Assembly (NCBI RefSeq): GCF_032118995.1
Contig: NC_092653.1
Coordinates: forward strand, 21,471,202 to 21,535,201
Direction: 5' to 3'
Length of the DNA stretch: 64,000 nucleotides
From: Asterias amurensis
Taxonomy: Eukaryota; Echinodermata; Asteroidea; Forcipulatida; Asteriidae
The position numbers and the translations under genes were made by a program. How positions within the stretch are numbered: position 1 is the stretch's first letter; each line of letters opens with the position of its first letter. The notes beneath the pieces were generated by a model. That model was not told the origin of the DNA and did not search any database. It was given only the letters and a program-made list of their open reading frames with translations. Shown one piece after another: positions 41,457-56,400 of this stretch.

Positions 41457-44400
41457 CTGTTAAGGAATTAAGAAAAAAAATAAATAATTATGTCACGTTG
41501 TGTTGGATTAACTCCTTCAGCATTAACTTTTAATTTGTATTTCTTCACTCTAGTTGTAAAGCCAATGATTCTCAGAAGAGCAAACTTTGTCACTTCAAGA
41601 AGTTAATGGAGAGAAGACAAGGAAGGAAGTTTCAGTTTTAAATGTGGGAGGAACACCCCAGAGAATTATTCCATGGAAAACCCACACAATCAGGTAGGGA
41701 CTGAAAACCAAATCCACAGTGTGCCCTAGGTGGGTTTTGAACTGGGGTCCTAGGATGGAAGGCGAGGAGAGATACCTGTTTTCTAATAGACAATTCATCT
41801 AAGCTCTACCCTTCAATGCATTCCAATCACAACCAACCAACAAATGGCAAAAAGGCCGGCTATCTGACACCTTAAAGTTCCATTCATAAATACCCCAGAC
41901 AGTTTCTCTACTCCTATTGGTGGAGAGTGCGACACGTGGGGGTGTTTTAAACGGTTGATAATGACCCCTGTTTATAACCAGCTGGCTTCCGCGTGTCAGG
42001 CGTGCAAGATTGTCACGCGGAACGCAATTCATAGCTTTTAGTAACAGCACGTAATCTACTTCTAAGTGCGCGCGCGTAATCTATTTCTAATTGCATGCGC
42101 GTACACACAACCCACAGGCAAAAGACTCTTCACAAAGTTTTTGAAAAAAATATTTCAAACCTCAAATTTTCAACTGTCCACTCAAAGTGTCTTTTTTAAC
42201 GTTTTTTAACAAAAGGGCAATTATGAATGGGAATAAAAGAGTAGTGACTCGTTCTTAAACCTCTGTTTAAAACCTTGCAGGGTCTTTGCCATGCGCTAAA
42301 GGCCCCCGCCTTTATCACACGGCAATTCGACCCTGCCGGCTTTAAACGGCGGTGTAAGAACTCGTCGCTACCCTTTTATTCCCTTATTACAAAATGTAAA
42401 CAAGTTTCTGCTATTAAGATTGCTGTGTCATGGCTTTTGTGTGTAGTGTGGGGGCATGAGCAAGACACAAGTGTCAAACTCCCTTTACAAAAGTGGGCGT
42501 CAATAAGAAACCAATGGTGTAGTGGGTGGAGCGTCACACAATGATTGGTTAAACATAAAGTGATATGCAGGCATTTTATGTGGTGTGTTATGACAAAGAA
42601 AATTAGTGACATCAGACTGAAGTTCTGTTGGTTAAGTCATTTGGGTGTGGGTTGGAATCCCAGTCGTGACACTTCTGTCCTTGAGCAAGACACTTACATG
42701 TAACTATAATTGCTTCTCTTCACCTAGGTGTAAATGGGTACATATGAGGGGCAGATCTGGTTCTTGTGATTGATTTAGCTAGGTGCACTTCATATTGGCA
42801 GTATACTTTCAAGGGAGCTGAGAATGGTTTAAAGGAACACGTTGCCTTGGATCGGTCGAGTTGGTCTCTGAAAAGCATTTGTAACCGTTTTGTGATAAAA
42901 TGCATATGGGTAGAAAGATGTTGTAAAAGTAGAATACAATGATCCACACAAACATGCCTGGAAATTGCACGGTTTTCCTTTTACCTCGTCGACTAACACA
43001 GTCGACCATTTATGGGAGTAAAATATTTGACTCCCATAAGTGGCCAAACGTGTTAGTTCGCAAAGTAAAAGGAAAACTGTGCAATTTCGAGGCACATTTG
43101 TGTGGATCACTGTATTCTACTTATACAACATCTTTCTAACCATAATATGCATTTCATAACAAACGGTTACAAACGCTTTTTATTGACCAACTCGTCCGAT
43201 CCAAGGCAACGTGTTCCTTTAAGGAAATAAATGACAATGCCCAGTGACCAGGGATAATAATGTTGAGTTGCACTCAGTGATGGATGTAAGCACTTTACGA
43301 GAAGCAACTGTTATTATTAATCTTTTATTATTTTCAAAAAAACAGAGCTTTTGCTTTAGTCTCTGGTCTAAAGTTTAGTTCTAAAAGTGAACACTTTCAT
43401 AATGCCTGATAAAGCTTATGTCGGACCTTAAGCTGAAGCTGTGGTTTTTAAAAGTGCAACAGTTTATTTCCAGAAAATACAAGACTTTCCCATACTGCTA
43501 TGATTAGGGATACCACATGTACACACGTGTGTACACATGTGTATCATTTTGGACACGCTTATGTAATAAATCCCTGTAGGTACTGCCAGTCACCATCCAA
43601 ATGGAAAGACTACGTCTTCCTAAACCATATAATTGAAACCTATTATACTTGTTTCTATTTTTAGTCAGGTCTGATATATACAGCATAATCGTCGTTTCCT
43701 CAAGTGATCCTTAAACAATCTGCTCAATGTTGTTATTATAAGACGGTAACTCTTAAAGAGCTGTAAATAACTCTAACCCTATAGCCAGCAGGCTGGCCAG
43801 CATTTGACCCCGGCACTGCCAAGTTAAACCGCCAAATCCCCCCATACATTAGATCACAACCAATCATATTGAAGGAGGGGTCCTTGCATAATATTAATAT
43901 CACAAAGGCAACCCATTATAACAAGGAGTAACTTGCACAAGTTAATTGACCGCCTTGAATTCAAATGACTCATTAAAAGCATGATAATGAACCGCTTTAC
44001 TTATTTTCATTCTACCTTCTTATACACTGAAGGTACCCCTGTGCCAGTCGCCATTTCCTTGGAGTGAAGCTCACCCACTGCATTGTATACCACATGACTT
44101 TTCGAGTCATTCACAGAGAACTTTGTCGATGATTTGCAAAAATTACACCATGGTGCCAGTGTATTGTACCAGAGTTCACCTTTGCACTTAAATCCAGCAC
44201 AAGCTTACCTTGAAATTACATTATCAATCCACCAATCAGGGCTTGCATTGTCTTGCATAATCATTTATTACAATAAGGACCTTGTTCCAGCTTGGATTTA
44301 ACAAATGTCTTGGAATCACATGACTCATCAGGGCCAATCACAATGGAGGGATGACACACAGGGCTCAACCCAAAGGCTCACAATGACGGATCAGATTTCC

Positions 44401-47400
44401 GTGCGATTGTTTTAGCTGGGAAGGAGGGTTTGATGGCTATGACAACAAGGTTTGGTTGGAATGAGGTAACCCTCATCTCAGGTTGATTATCAAGAACTTT
44501 CTGAGAAATCAGGGGTCCACGAAACGCTAGGAGTAACCCGTCCTAACTTAGGATAGGTTTGATGCGTCCTAACGTCTATGGATACAAAAACTAACTTGCC
44601 CTAAGTCCTAAGATTAATCCTAAGTTAGGAAGAGTTTGGTGAAATCGACAGCAGGGGTAGATTTCACAAAGACCTAGTCTTATCTCTAGTTAGGACGAGT
44701 TACTCGTCCTATTTTAGGACTCGCCTTAAGATTTTAATTTCTCCTAGGACTATTCCTGACTAGTCCTTACTCCTTGTGAAATCGACCCAAGGTCCCATGA
44801 CTTTTACAAACATTTCTTGATTATCCTTTTTGAATCTTTTAAATAAAACTGCTGAAAGTATTGTAAATTTGTTGGGAAAGCAAGCATGAAAAAGTTTCTG
44901 CCAGAAGAGAGTGATGCTATGCATTTGTATAAGGTCTAAGGGAATTTCAGGGAGTGAATTCAAGAGTCTTTGTGCTATATTGGAAAAGTTCCTGTTGCTG
45001 ATGGCCAAGTGAGTTTGAGGAAAATGAAGTGTATTGCTGAAAGATTTTAGGCCTGGTCTAGTTGTTTGAGGCGTCAACAGATTTTGTAAATGGAGTGGAG
45101 CTGAACCATGTAGTGCCTTAAATGTGAGCAGAAATAATTTGAATTGAGTAGTGGTCACCATTGCCCTTCAGTCATATCAAATGGAATCAAAATGTTGGTT
45201 TTTTTTATGACTATGTAGGCTGACGCAGACAACAATTTTATTGACATGTATATCAATCTAAGGCTAATATATGGCCTTGACATTGAAGTTTGAATCATTA
45301 TCAATATGAGCACAATGAAATTGCTTTTGTTAGTCACTTTTGTTTGAGTCAGCAAGAGGAATTTCAATGCTTTAAAGACTGCTAGTAAAAGTGCACTGCC
45401 AACATTTGCAACAATCAGGGAGATTTTGTAGAACAATCAGGGAGATTTTGTAGAACAATCAGGGAGATTTCGTACAACAATCAGGGAGATTTTGTACAAC
45501 AATCCAGGGAGATTTTGTACAACAATCTGGGAGATATTTAGCACTACATTCAACATAAGGGAAACGTTTCCATAATCAGTACGATTTGCAAATTTCTTCA
45601 TCAGAACAAGGAGAGATTGGTTTATTTTCAGGGAACTTTCTGCAGAATCAGGAAGAGTGGGAAGCTCTGCCAAGGCAATGGGCAGTTGGCAAGGCACTTG
45701 CCTCAATTGTTCCCATGAAGAACCAAGCATGTTTACATGCTTGAATTCTGCACCTCTATTGAAACACAAGCTATAAAGACACTGGACACTATTGGTAATT
45801 GTCAAAGACCAGTCTTCTCACTTAGTGTATCTCAAAATATGCATAAAATAACAAACCTTTGATAATTTGAGCTCAATTGGTCTTTGAAGTTGCGAGATAA
45901 TAATGTAAGAAAAAACACACTTGTCACTCAAAGTGTGTATTCAGATGCAAGTTGATTTCGAGACCTCATCTATTTTCTGAGGTCTCCAAATCAAATTTGT
46001 GGAAAATTATTACTTTCTCGAAAACTATGGCATATCAGAGGGAGCCATTTCACACAATGTTTATACCATCAACCTCTCCCCATTACTCGTTACCAAGTAA
46101 GGTTTAATGCTGATAAATATTTTGAGTAGTTACCAATAGTGTCCACTGCCTTTAAGTCGGTTAATAAAATTGACACAAACAAATGTGCACTTGCCTCAAT
46201 TGTTCCCTTGAAGAACCAAGCATGTTTACATGCTTGAATTCTGCACCTCTACTGAAACACAAACTTTAAATGCAGAACTTTCCTGATGCTTGAACTTTAC
46301 TAGTTCAGCCCTGTGCTTCATTTCCCAATTGGATAGAGGCCAAGTACTGTAATAAGACTGGTCATCATCATACCCCCATCTCTCAGGGGGGAGATGATGT
46401 CATTTTGACCCTGCCTCTCCCCTCTCATGCCCACTCCCCAATTGTTTACAGGTTGATCATCATTTGTACGAGTCATGTAAAATAACCAATTGATGGAGTG
46501 TTCTTCTCACTCCCTTACATGACTTGCATCTGATCCATTAATCCAACCATTGTAGTTCCATTAAAAACAGATCAGTTAGGAACGTCAAGCACTGGCGATC
46601 AGTTTGAGTCTCTAAATTGCCTGCTTGATGAACCATGGCAGTGTAGTCTAGTGGATTGGACTTGATTAATGGGATCATGCAGTTAAGTAGAAGCACTTTG
46701 TCACAAGAGGCAACTTTTCCAGGCAACTTGGAGCTACCTCCATGCTTGGAGGCAACTAACTGCAGTGCATGCTACCATGCAAAACCCTCATGCTACAGGA
46801 CCACTTTGGTAGCACTTTGGTAATTTTTCAAACAATGTCTTACGATCCCCAATACAAATATTTGAACATTCAAATGTGAATGCCTTAATTCTTGGAGATT
46901 TTCTGGGACTGGTTGCCTGTGGAAATTGTCCTGTGACATGGTCTTAATGGATTGGACTTAATCATCTGTACATGCGTGATGCAGGTATATTCCTTACCAA
47001 TGTGTCCCTGTCATGACATAAACCTTTTTTATAACTAAAATAGGTGACCTATGCAGCAGAACCATAATGTATTCATTTCATTGGTAGGCCACTTTAATAT
47101 AAACCACATCCACAGAAAGACTTGATCATGAATGTTCACAATTTTTCTTAAAGCCATTGGACCCATTTGGTAAACACTATTGTCCAAGGCCCAGCCTTCG
47201 TGTATTACAACTTCTATATCAAATAACAAACCTGTGAAAATTTAGGCTCAATCAGTCATCGGAGTCTGGAGAAAATAACGGGAAAACCCACCCGTGTATC
47301 CGCGCGTTTCGCCGTGTCATGACATGTGTTTAAAATAAATCTGTAATTCTCGCTAACGAGAATTGATATTGTTTCACTGTTTTCTCAAAAAGTAAAGCAT

Positions 47401-50400
47401 TTCATGGAATAATATTTCAAGGGAAGTCTTTCACCACTACCTTCTGTAAATCCTGTAAGTTATTTGTAATTCTGTGAACTTTTTTTTTCCCTGTACTGAA
47501 AGGGTCCAATGGCTTTAAAAGGTGTTGAAAATTTCTCATGTTAGCATGTTTCATCTTTGGGCATGTAATTAGGGACTTGTATGATGCCAAGGACACAACA
47601 ACATTTACAAAGACTCTGACTTTTGGTTGTTTTAAAGAATGCCATGTCTTATTTTGGAGACAATATTTCCCACAATTGTTACTAACTTTACAAAACTTCT
47701 TAAGTCGGCTTTAAAAACCTACATTTTAAGAAATGCTTGGTTTCTCTTTAGAACTTCTTTCGAGGTTCTTTTAAAACTGTTGTAAAATTTGTACCAACTA
47801 GGTACCTATTTTAAGTAGAGCTTGCCCCTCACATCAATCACACCCCTTGGCAGGGTGTGGACCAGTCCAGTCCAGTGGAGGCAAGTTTAAATATCCATGT
47901 GCAAGCAATGTGTTTGGTGTTGTGCTTGATGATACTTTATGGAGGGTTGTGATGGTTTTTGCATGAGCCTGACCCAATAAGACCTTATTGCTAAATGACT
48001 TTTGTTTTTAATTTTTACCATAAGTCCTTTTGGTTGGTAAGCTGTTTATAACAGTTATTTCTATTTTCACGTTTATAAACACAAATTTGTAGAGTTTAAG
48101 ATTTCTGTGATTTCAGTGTCAACAAAAGTTGCTTCCGTTCATCTTGTTAAATCTTGCATGTCAGCAAAAAGCTTCATCGTGATTTGCCAAATCTTTGTCC
48201 ATCATCAAAGGTTACAAGCCTTTTTCTAAACCCAATAGACACAATTGGTTGAAGGTAGAGTCAGATGAGACTGTTGATATTTACTTGGGATAAGTCAACA
48301 GTCCCTGTGTGCAGCTGCTAGGAAAGACTAAATCTCTGAATGTTGATTCAATCAACACTGAGATCAAGAAGCATCTTATGACAGGTGACTGTCTTATCAT
48401 GTAGGATCAGATCTTGGTTTGATCAAGGCTTACATGACCTGGGGCTCAATGTGTCATCCTCAGGTCTGTGTCATTTGCAATGACAGAACTTTTCTCTTTT
48501 TGCCTTGAAACAAAAAGAGGTACAAATTCCACCTCCTCGGTATGTGTATCTCAAGAGGAAAATGGAGGCCCATTGCCAGGCATGTATCTGTAACTTCATC
48601 ACCAAAAAAGAGGAAATAACAAAACTTCAATGATTTTGTACAGTATTTTTCAATTTTGAATGGTAAAACTGAGATAAAAAGAAGAGGAAAAGTTGCATGC
48701 CTGCATTGCACTTTTTCTTGTCCAAAAATGAGGCAATCATTGTTCACCTCATCACAAAATTTGTATATATATGGGATGCTAACAAGTTTTGTATTTTAGA
48801 CACAAGTTTAACCTTTACACAATGTGTAGCACTACTTTTGAATGAGGATTTAACTAAAAATTAGATTGAGCTGTTGTTATCCACCCATCTGACAAAATCA
48901 AAGACAGTAATTTGAAGTCGACTGATGCCTGCAGTTGATTTCACAAAGCACTAAGACTCATCCTAACATAAGTTGTCAATACTGCTATAGTGATTTGTAT
49001 TATGACATCACACTTAACTTGGCAGTTAGATTGATACACAGCTTAAGACCAGTCTTTGCTCTTTGTGAAACTAAACCGGTTATCGTATAATAACAGGGCA
49101 GTAGAATGACAAGAATCTGTGTGCAGTATTTGCATTAGGCTTACATATTCAGAGAAACCTTTCAACCATTTCTGGCATAAGTCAGCCGTATACGGAGAAA
49201 GCTAGTCCATACAGATTGGACTGTGTTTAACTATTTTTGTTTAACTAATTCTTATATAGGATTGGAGGCATTGCATGGTGAGGTATCAATATATATATTT
49301 GGTTTGCGGTAACACCATGTGTATATCTACTTGCCAGGTAGAGTTTGTTCTAAGAGAACTGTCTTTCTTTATTCTACTACCGCGGAGTAGATGTTCGGGG
49401 GTTTTGGGAGACTTCTCAACTCTGAAAAGAAGTTTCCTGCTTTTTACCTATAACCCGGGCGGATGGTATAGAAAATAGGCTAGGACTACTACTTAGCTTA
49501 TAGGATCAAGATTAACTGTACACTACAGAGTCAGTTCTTAAAATGGCCTCAATGTTTTGACTAGCTTGCTCTATAGTTATCGCCATGTTATGTTGTTGGT
49601 CTTTAATATACACATACACACGGCATTCGACTGAACATGCATTGTATGGAAGTATCTTGCTTAAAGGAACACGTTGCCTTGGATCGGACGAGTTGGTCAA
49701 AACAAAAGCGTTTGTAACCGTTTTTTATAAAATGCATATGGGTAGAAAGATGTTGTAAAAGTAGAATACAATGATCCACACAAGTTTGCCTCGAAATTGC
49801 GTGGTTTTCCTTCTACTGTGCGAACTAACACGGTCGGCCATTTATGGGAGTCAAAATTTTGACCCCCATAAATGGCCGATGTGTTAGTCGACGAGGTAAA
49901 CGGAAAACCACGCAATTTCGAGGCATGTTTGTGTGGATCATTGTATTCTACTTTTACAACATCTTTCTACCCATATGCATTTTATAAAAAACGGTTACAA
50001 ATGCTTTTCAAAGACCAACTCGACCGATCCAAGGCAACGTGTTCCTTTAATACATGGCGGCCAGCCTGGCCAGGATTTAAACTCACATTATGTATACAAC
50101 AGAACTCTAGTATAGGCCTATTCCATAAGACTGTCTGTGCCACGTTATCAGCACCATGTACATTGTAAGCCACCATCATCCTGATCACCTCTGCCCCAGA
50201 GTCTTATTGGTTGAAACTCCAAGGCAAAGAAGGTAGACACTGTACAAGTCCCTCTTCCTGTATATACCCTGGAAACACTTCAGTCACTGACTGACACACA
50301 ACCAGTAGACCTGAAACCTCTACTTTTGCAATGCCTCCCTATTGGGATAAGCTCCCCTGAGTTGGGGTCATTCTGAGGTTATCATGCTAAGAGCAGGTCT

Positions 50401-53400
50401 ACAGAGACAACTGAAACTTGACTTGACCTCATTTTCACAAAAGTTGTTGAAAGTTTTGAATTGTCAGAAAAATAGTGAATGCTGTTCCACACCTTGTGGT
50501 AAACCACACACAGGGTGAGTCAAAATGAAGTTGACCGAGATTCATGATTTAAAAACAATACAACAGCTGACACTCATAACCCTGGTGAAGCACATACTAA
50601 CAAGCATTCTTTCATGCTTATCTAAAACAAAAAAAATGGAACAAATTGATAATTTCTAAGAGAAATTATGCCTGTTTTATTGAAAGCACTCGGTAGTTGA
50701 TCATGTTAAAGGAACACGTTGCCTTGGATCGGACGAGTTGGTCAAAACAAAAGCGATTGTAACCGTTTTTCATAAAATGCATATGGTTGGAAAGATGTTT
50801 CAAAAGTAGAATACAATGATCCACACAAGTTTGCCTCCAAATTGCGTGGTTTTCCTTCAACTGTGCGAACTAACATGGTCGGCCATTTATGGGAGTCAAA
50901 ATTTTGACCCCCATAAATGGCCGACGTGTTAGTCGACGAGGTAAAAGGAAAACCACGCAATTTCGAGGCATTTTTGTGTGGATCATTGTATTCTACTTTT
51001 ACAACATCTTTCTACCCATATTCATTTTATAAAAAACGGTTTCAAACGCTTTTCAAAGACCAACTCGACCGATCCAAGGCAACGTGTTCCTTTAATGCTT
51101 GACTGAAGGGTTTGCGTTAATTTTTAGTACACAGCTAAAATGCTTATACTTTACATTTATTGTGTCAAGTATTCCTTGGACAGCTTGCAAAATGAGTACC
51201 TTTATTAAAATAGACATTACTCCTCTTAGGAATGATCAATTTCTGTCATTCTTTTTTTCTAATAAGCAGGACAGAGTACTCGTTAAAAATATGCTTTACT
51301 GTTCTTGTTGATGCACCCTGTACTAACAGACCAACAACCTCATCATATACATGTAACTACTTTGTTAATGGGTTCGAACTGCCTATAGCTACTGGGCAAT
51401 CTCTGTAGTCTTAATGGTAAGACACTGCTCTAGAATTGCAAGGGTCCTGGTTTCGAATCCCACCCGAGTAATATGCCTGTGATATTTTTTTCACAGGACT
51501 TGGGGAAAGTACTGAGTATACAGTGCTAACACACACCAGTGTATGGGTAAAAGCCAAAATTGTACATTGTTATGCTTACCCTATGAGAGCTGTCTCTGAC
51601 GAGGTACTGACATGACTGGCCCTGGGATAGCATGAGGTATTCACACTCCTGGCGTAACATACGTCCATAGTACCACGGCTGGTTCCCTGCACACACAAAT
51701 TGTAGCTTGGTAAACCCTTCTCTATCTATTTCTGTAATTAATTGGTCATACAGTTTATCTGTGTCACTTACATCAAATTCTCAAGCAGAAAGATGAGACA
51801 AGCTTTAAGACCTTTATGGGAATCTCTTAAGGCTAGGTCTATTAGCCATGATAACTCTTGAGTAAATTTGTCTGTATACACCCAAACCAAACAGTGGGCT
51901 CATCATAGTGTCCACCATTTTTCAAAAAGGCCAACTGCTTTGCTGTAAATTAGTATTAATTTGTAAGTGCACACAGAGTAGAACATATGTACCAAATGTT
52001 CAGTCATAAGAAGTAATTAAAGACACTGGACACTATTGGTAATTGTCAAAGACTAGTCTTCACAGGTGGTGTATCTCAACTTATGCATAAAATAACAAAC
52101 CTGTGAAAATTTGAGCCCAATCGGTCGTCGAAGTTGCGAGATATTAATGAAAGAAAAAAACACCCTTGTCGCACGAAGTTGTGTGCTTTCAGATGCTTGA
52201 TTTTGAGACCTCAAATTCTAAATCCGAGGTCTCAAAATCAAATTCGTGGAAAATTACCTCTGTCTTGAAAACTACGTCACTTCAGAGGGAGTTGTTTCTC
52301 ACAATGTTTTATACTATCAACCTCTCCCCATTACTCGTAATCAAGAAAGGTTTTATGATAATAATTATTTTGAGAAATTACGAATATAGTGTCAAATTTT
52401 AACAAACAAATGTACTGAACTCCACAAACAACCTGTGGACAAGGTTTGGAAAAGCTCTTACCATAACTAGGTCTCTCTGGTTTGGACTTGCTTGAATGAG
52501 CTGAACTGTGGCTGGCATTGTCACCTCTGTGTCTTTTTCCATGACCTCTCTTTTCTCGGTCACCCTTCTCACCATGTCGACCTTTTCTCTCCCCATGCCC
52601 CTTCCTGTCTTCACGTGACTTCTTGTCACCATGAGACTTGTGATGCTTCTTCTCTCGCCGCTCGCTATCTTTCAGCAGGTGGCTGATGGACTTACTGATG
52701 CTGGATGATTTCTCAACTTGTTGTAAATCAGAGACTTTGCACCCACCGGAGCTACCCGTACTACCGTGTGAATCTCGTCGAGGGAAGCAACCATGACTTG
52801 GAATCTCAGGCTTGGGGGTGACTGGGACCTCAGGCGCGATGCCATGAGATGCTTTCATTGGTGTCTGGCCATGGTTGCTGGATGGAGCTGCGTTCATCCC
52901 GTTCCTACAGGGGATTGCATAGAGGGAGTTTGATCCACCACTCTGACCAGTGTTCTGTTTGGTTTTGTTTGGACAGCTGGGTAGCACAGGAACTGAGGTG
53001 GTGTTGATATGACTGAAGATGGCTGCTGTGCTGCCGTAACTGCCTTGTCTTGTATGGCCATGCTGCTTGCCCTGCTGGTGCTGGCTGCTACTTTTGTGTT
53101 TGATATCTTGGTCGGAAGTTAAGTTGCCGCTGCTGCTGTGATGTCTTGGCGCTGGAATGGGACGGTTCGAATGAATCTCCAGGCTATCTCTTGGAGAATC
53201 ACTGGTGTTGGAACAATGATCCTTAATAGAAAAAAATCTTTATTTTAATAAAAAGAACTTACTTGCAAAGGAATATTAATATGTAATCAACAAAGAGTTC
53301 AAATTTGCAGTTTGACCGTTACCAGTGGTACCACATGAGCTCAAATATTTTTAAAACAAGAACAAAAAAGCAAAAGGATCACTCTTTGGCTCAAAGAAAT

Positions 53401-56400
53401 TGTGCAATAATTTTCAGTCATGATATGCTTATTGCTTTTAATAGTCAGTACATGTGTATAGTTGCATGCTATTTCACTACATTGAGTTATTTTTTACTCA
53501 CAAGGCTCATGGTTCGATCGTCTAAGAAAACATTTTCATAACGATGTGAATCCGGCTTTTGTTTACCAAAGGCAACGTTCATATAGGTATCATCAGTCTG
53601 CTGGGATGCTGTGGGATCCGTTGAGGCCATGGTCTGACCAGAAGGAGGTGAAGGCATCGGCCGCTGAGCCAAGTACACAGAGTCAGTGATACTCTCCACG
53701 GAGGACTCACGGCTTTGACCGAAACGTGGCGCAGGAATGGGCTTCCGTGTGGACTGGTTATCGACATATCTATACTCTCCTGATGCCGTCTTCTGGCCAT
53801 CCATTTGTCCACGATCTCTACTGGACTTGATCATTGGAAGAACAGGAACGAACCTTGTCCCAGCTGATGAAGCATCAGAGAACTGACTGGGAACACCTTC
53901 TTGTGGGGAAGATTCTCCAGAGGAAGAGTGAGGGATATAACCCTCAGGTTCACCTGAGATGCGCCCGGTGAGTTTGCGACGGGCAAATGCTTTCTCCAGC
54001 TCAGTCCTGTGTCGTTTCATAACAGGGGAGCTCTTAAGGGGTGATTCTGGGGACAAGGGTGGAGTGTCGCCAGTTCCTGGTGATGCAGGAGGTTGATCCT
54101 GCTGCTGCTGGGTTGTCATCTTCAGTATTCCAATTGGTTCATTCACAATCTCATATCCTTCACCTAAGGAGGACTTTCGCCTTACTTTCATTCGCATTGC
54201 CTGCATGGCTTGAGTTAGTTTATATGATGATGCTGAGTTAGACAGCATGTCAGCGTCATGGGTGTGTGGCTTTTGCGTTTCAGGCTTCTTCCCTGAAGAC
54301 ACATGTTGGTCCTCTCCAAAGTCTTGTTCCAAGGCCTCTGGGTCCCATAGCTTTTCCCTTGGAGGTAGTGTCCTGGTCTTTGAAACAGGTGAATCTTTTG
54401 GCTTATCCTGCTGGGTTTTGGTAGTATCGTCAATCTCGGCTTCGTTTGGAAACTTCCTGGAACGAGTCGGAGTGGAAAGAGCTCTTCGTCGCGGAGGAGA
54501 TCCAGGTGGTGTTGTGGGAGTTTCAAGCTGTTGCTGCTGCTGTGAAATACAGGAAAATGGAAAATCTTGCACTGACTGGGAAATAATGAGAAAATGTTTC
54601 TTCATTTTTGTCTTGAAAAGAATTTGAAACATTAATAGAGCTTATTGCTAAAATTTGATAGCTCCATCGTACAGTACAAACAATCCAGTACATAAAATTA
54701 GCTCAACATTTTTTTTCGGTAGAATGTGGAACATTAATGGAGCATTGCTTGAATTTGATAGCTCCATTATACAGAACACTAATCTAGTCTATAAGCTAAG
54801 AAAAGTGCACACTTTACTGCAAATTTACACAGGTTCTACCAAAATATTTCTAAATTCTTACTTGCTGTTCATAATTTTTATACTAAGCATCAGGGCCCAA
54901 TTTCATAAAGCCTGTAAGCCAAAAGATTTGCTTACCATGAAATTTATTCCTTGATAAAAACAGGATTACCAACCAAATTTCCATTTGTTGCATAATGCTT
55001 GATACTGGTATTCAGTTGTTGTTTGCTTATCCTGAAAATCACATGAAAATTTGGTTGATAAACCTGTTTTTATTAAGGAAGAAACTTCATGCTAAGCAAA
55101 TTTGTTGTGCTTACAGGCTTTATGAAATTTGGCCCAGGTTATATCTTGTCTTTCCTTTGACAAGTCCATGTTTAACCTGATCTTTAAATGATCTCCTAGT
55201 GACAAGACCACAAAATGTACAGGTCACACAAAGTGGAGTGTACATTTTATAGTTGTAAATGAACCCTGTGCTGTAACACTTCACAAAGCTTTATCATCAT
55301 CAATGGCAAACATCCAAGACACAACCTCCAGATCTCAGATCATGATGCTGCATTTCTTAGCATGGCCTCCTGCCAAAATGCACTGTGGCTATTTCGAAAC
55401 CTTGCTGTTTTATTTTAGACGGAGGGAGTTTTCTCAGGGAAAACCGCAGGATTCTTTCCTTTTAGAAACGGCAGACTAAGTAGGCAGCATCTAGACAAGG
55501 TTCTTGATTATATAAGTCACTTTGGAATTCTTTGGCGGTTATTAATTAGGTTAAAGTCAGGTGATAGGGTTGATGAACTTTAAAACAGGTGTGGGAGCTT
55601 ATCATTTATGTAACACTTGATTGTCTCAAGAGCTGCACAGTTTAGGTAACAGTCTTCTTTAGCTAGAACAACTGGCATTCAGACGGTTTTAATGCCCTTT
55701 TTTAGCGCACACTGGTAACTTTCAAAGACCAGTATATGCACTTTTTGTGATCCAAAATATACATAACGGCCTAGTGAAAGGTTAAGCTCAAATGGTCTTG
55801 AATGTCAAGGAAAAAAAATTACAAACTTTTATAAGTTTTTAATGCTTTAAAACATTTGGTTTTGAACTTGCAAACAAAGTCTAAACACTCCTGGGGTGAC
55901 AGGTTTTTTTCTTCAGCTGCATCACGCATCTGGAACTCTCCAACTTAATCTTAGATCTTGTCTTTGTACCACAAAATTCAAACCTCTTCTCAAAACTTAT
56001 CTTATGTAACAGGTTTTCAAGGACTAATTTTGTGCGCATTACAAGTCTTTATTAGTGTTATTTGACATTTGACACTCTTAAAATGGACACAGGACTGGAA
56101 TCAGCAGATTTCAAGTCGGAAATGGGGGACAGAAAGACATGGGAACCATCGTGATTCGAGGACATCGCTCGACTTAAGCAAAATTATTGTTATTATAGTG
56201 GGGTGTCATGGCCGAGCGGATAAGAGTACCGAATTCAAGCTCTGGTGATTCTGTTCAGCAGGGTGTGGGTTCGAATCCCGGTTGTGACACTTGTGTCCCT
56301 GAGCAAGACACTTCACTATAATTGCTTCTCTCCACCCAGGGGTAAATGGGTACCTGTGAGGGCAGAGATGGTTCTTGTGATCGATTTAGCCGAGTAGCGC

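Noticed and set aside
44760..45161. Host gene reading TFKALHGSAPLHLQ
   Set aside because: Matches the C-terminal tail of LINE reverse transcriptases, truncated at the 5' side; a mobile-element remnant.
49697..50168. Frames encoding STFTTSFYPYAFYKKRLQ-like peptides
   Set aside because: They recur in every family D MITE on both strands; the element is a palindrome with no transposase.
54247..54627. 126-codon plus-strand frame opposite SH2 exon 6
   Set aside because: Antisense shadow of a real, motif-bearing exon; Cys/Ser-rich composition without sense.
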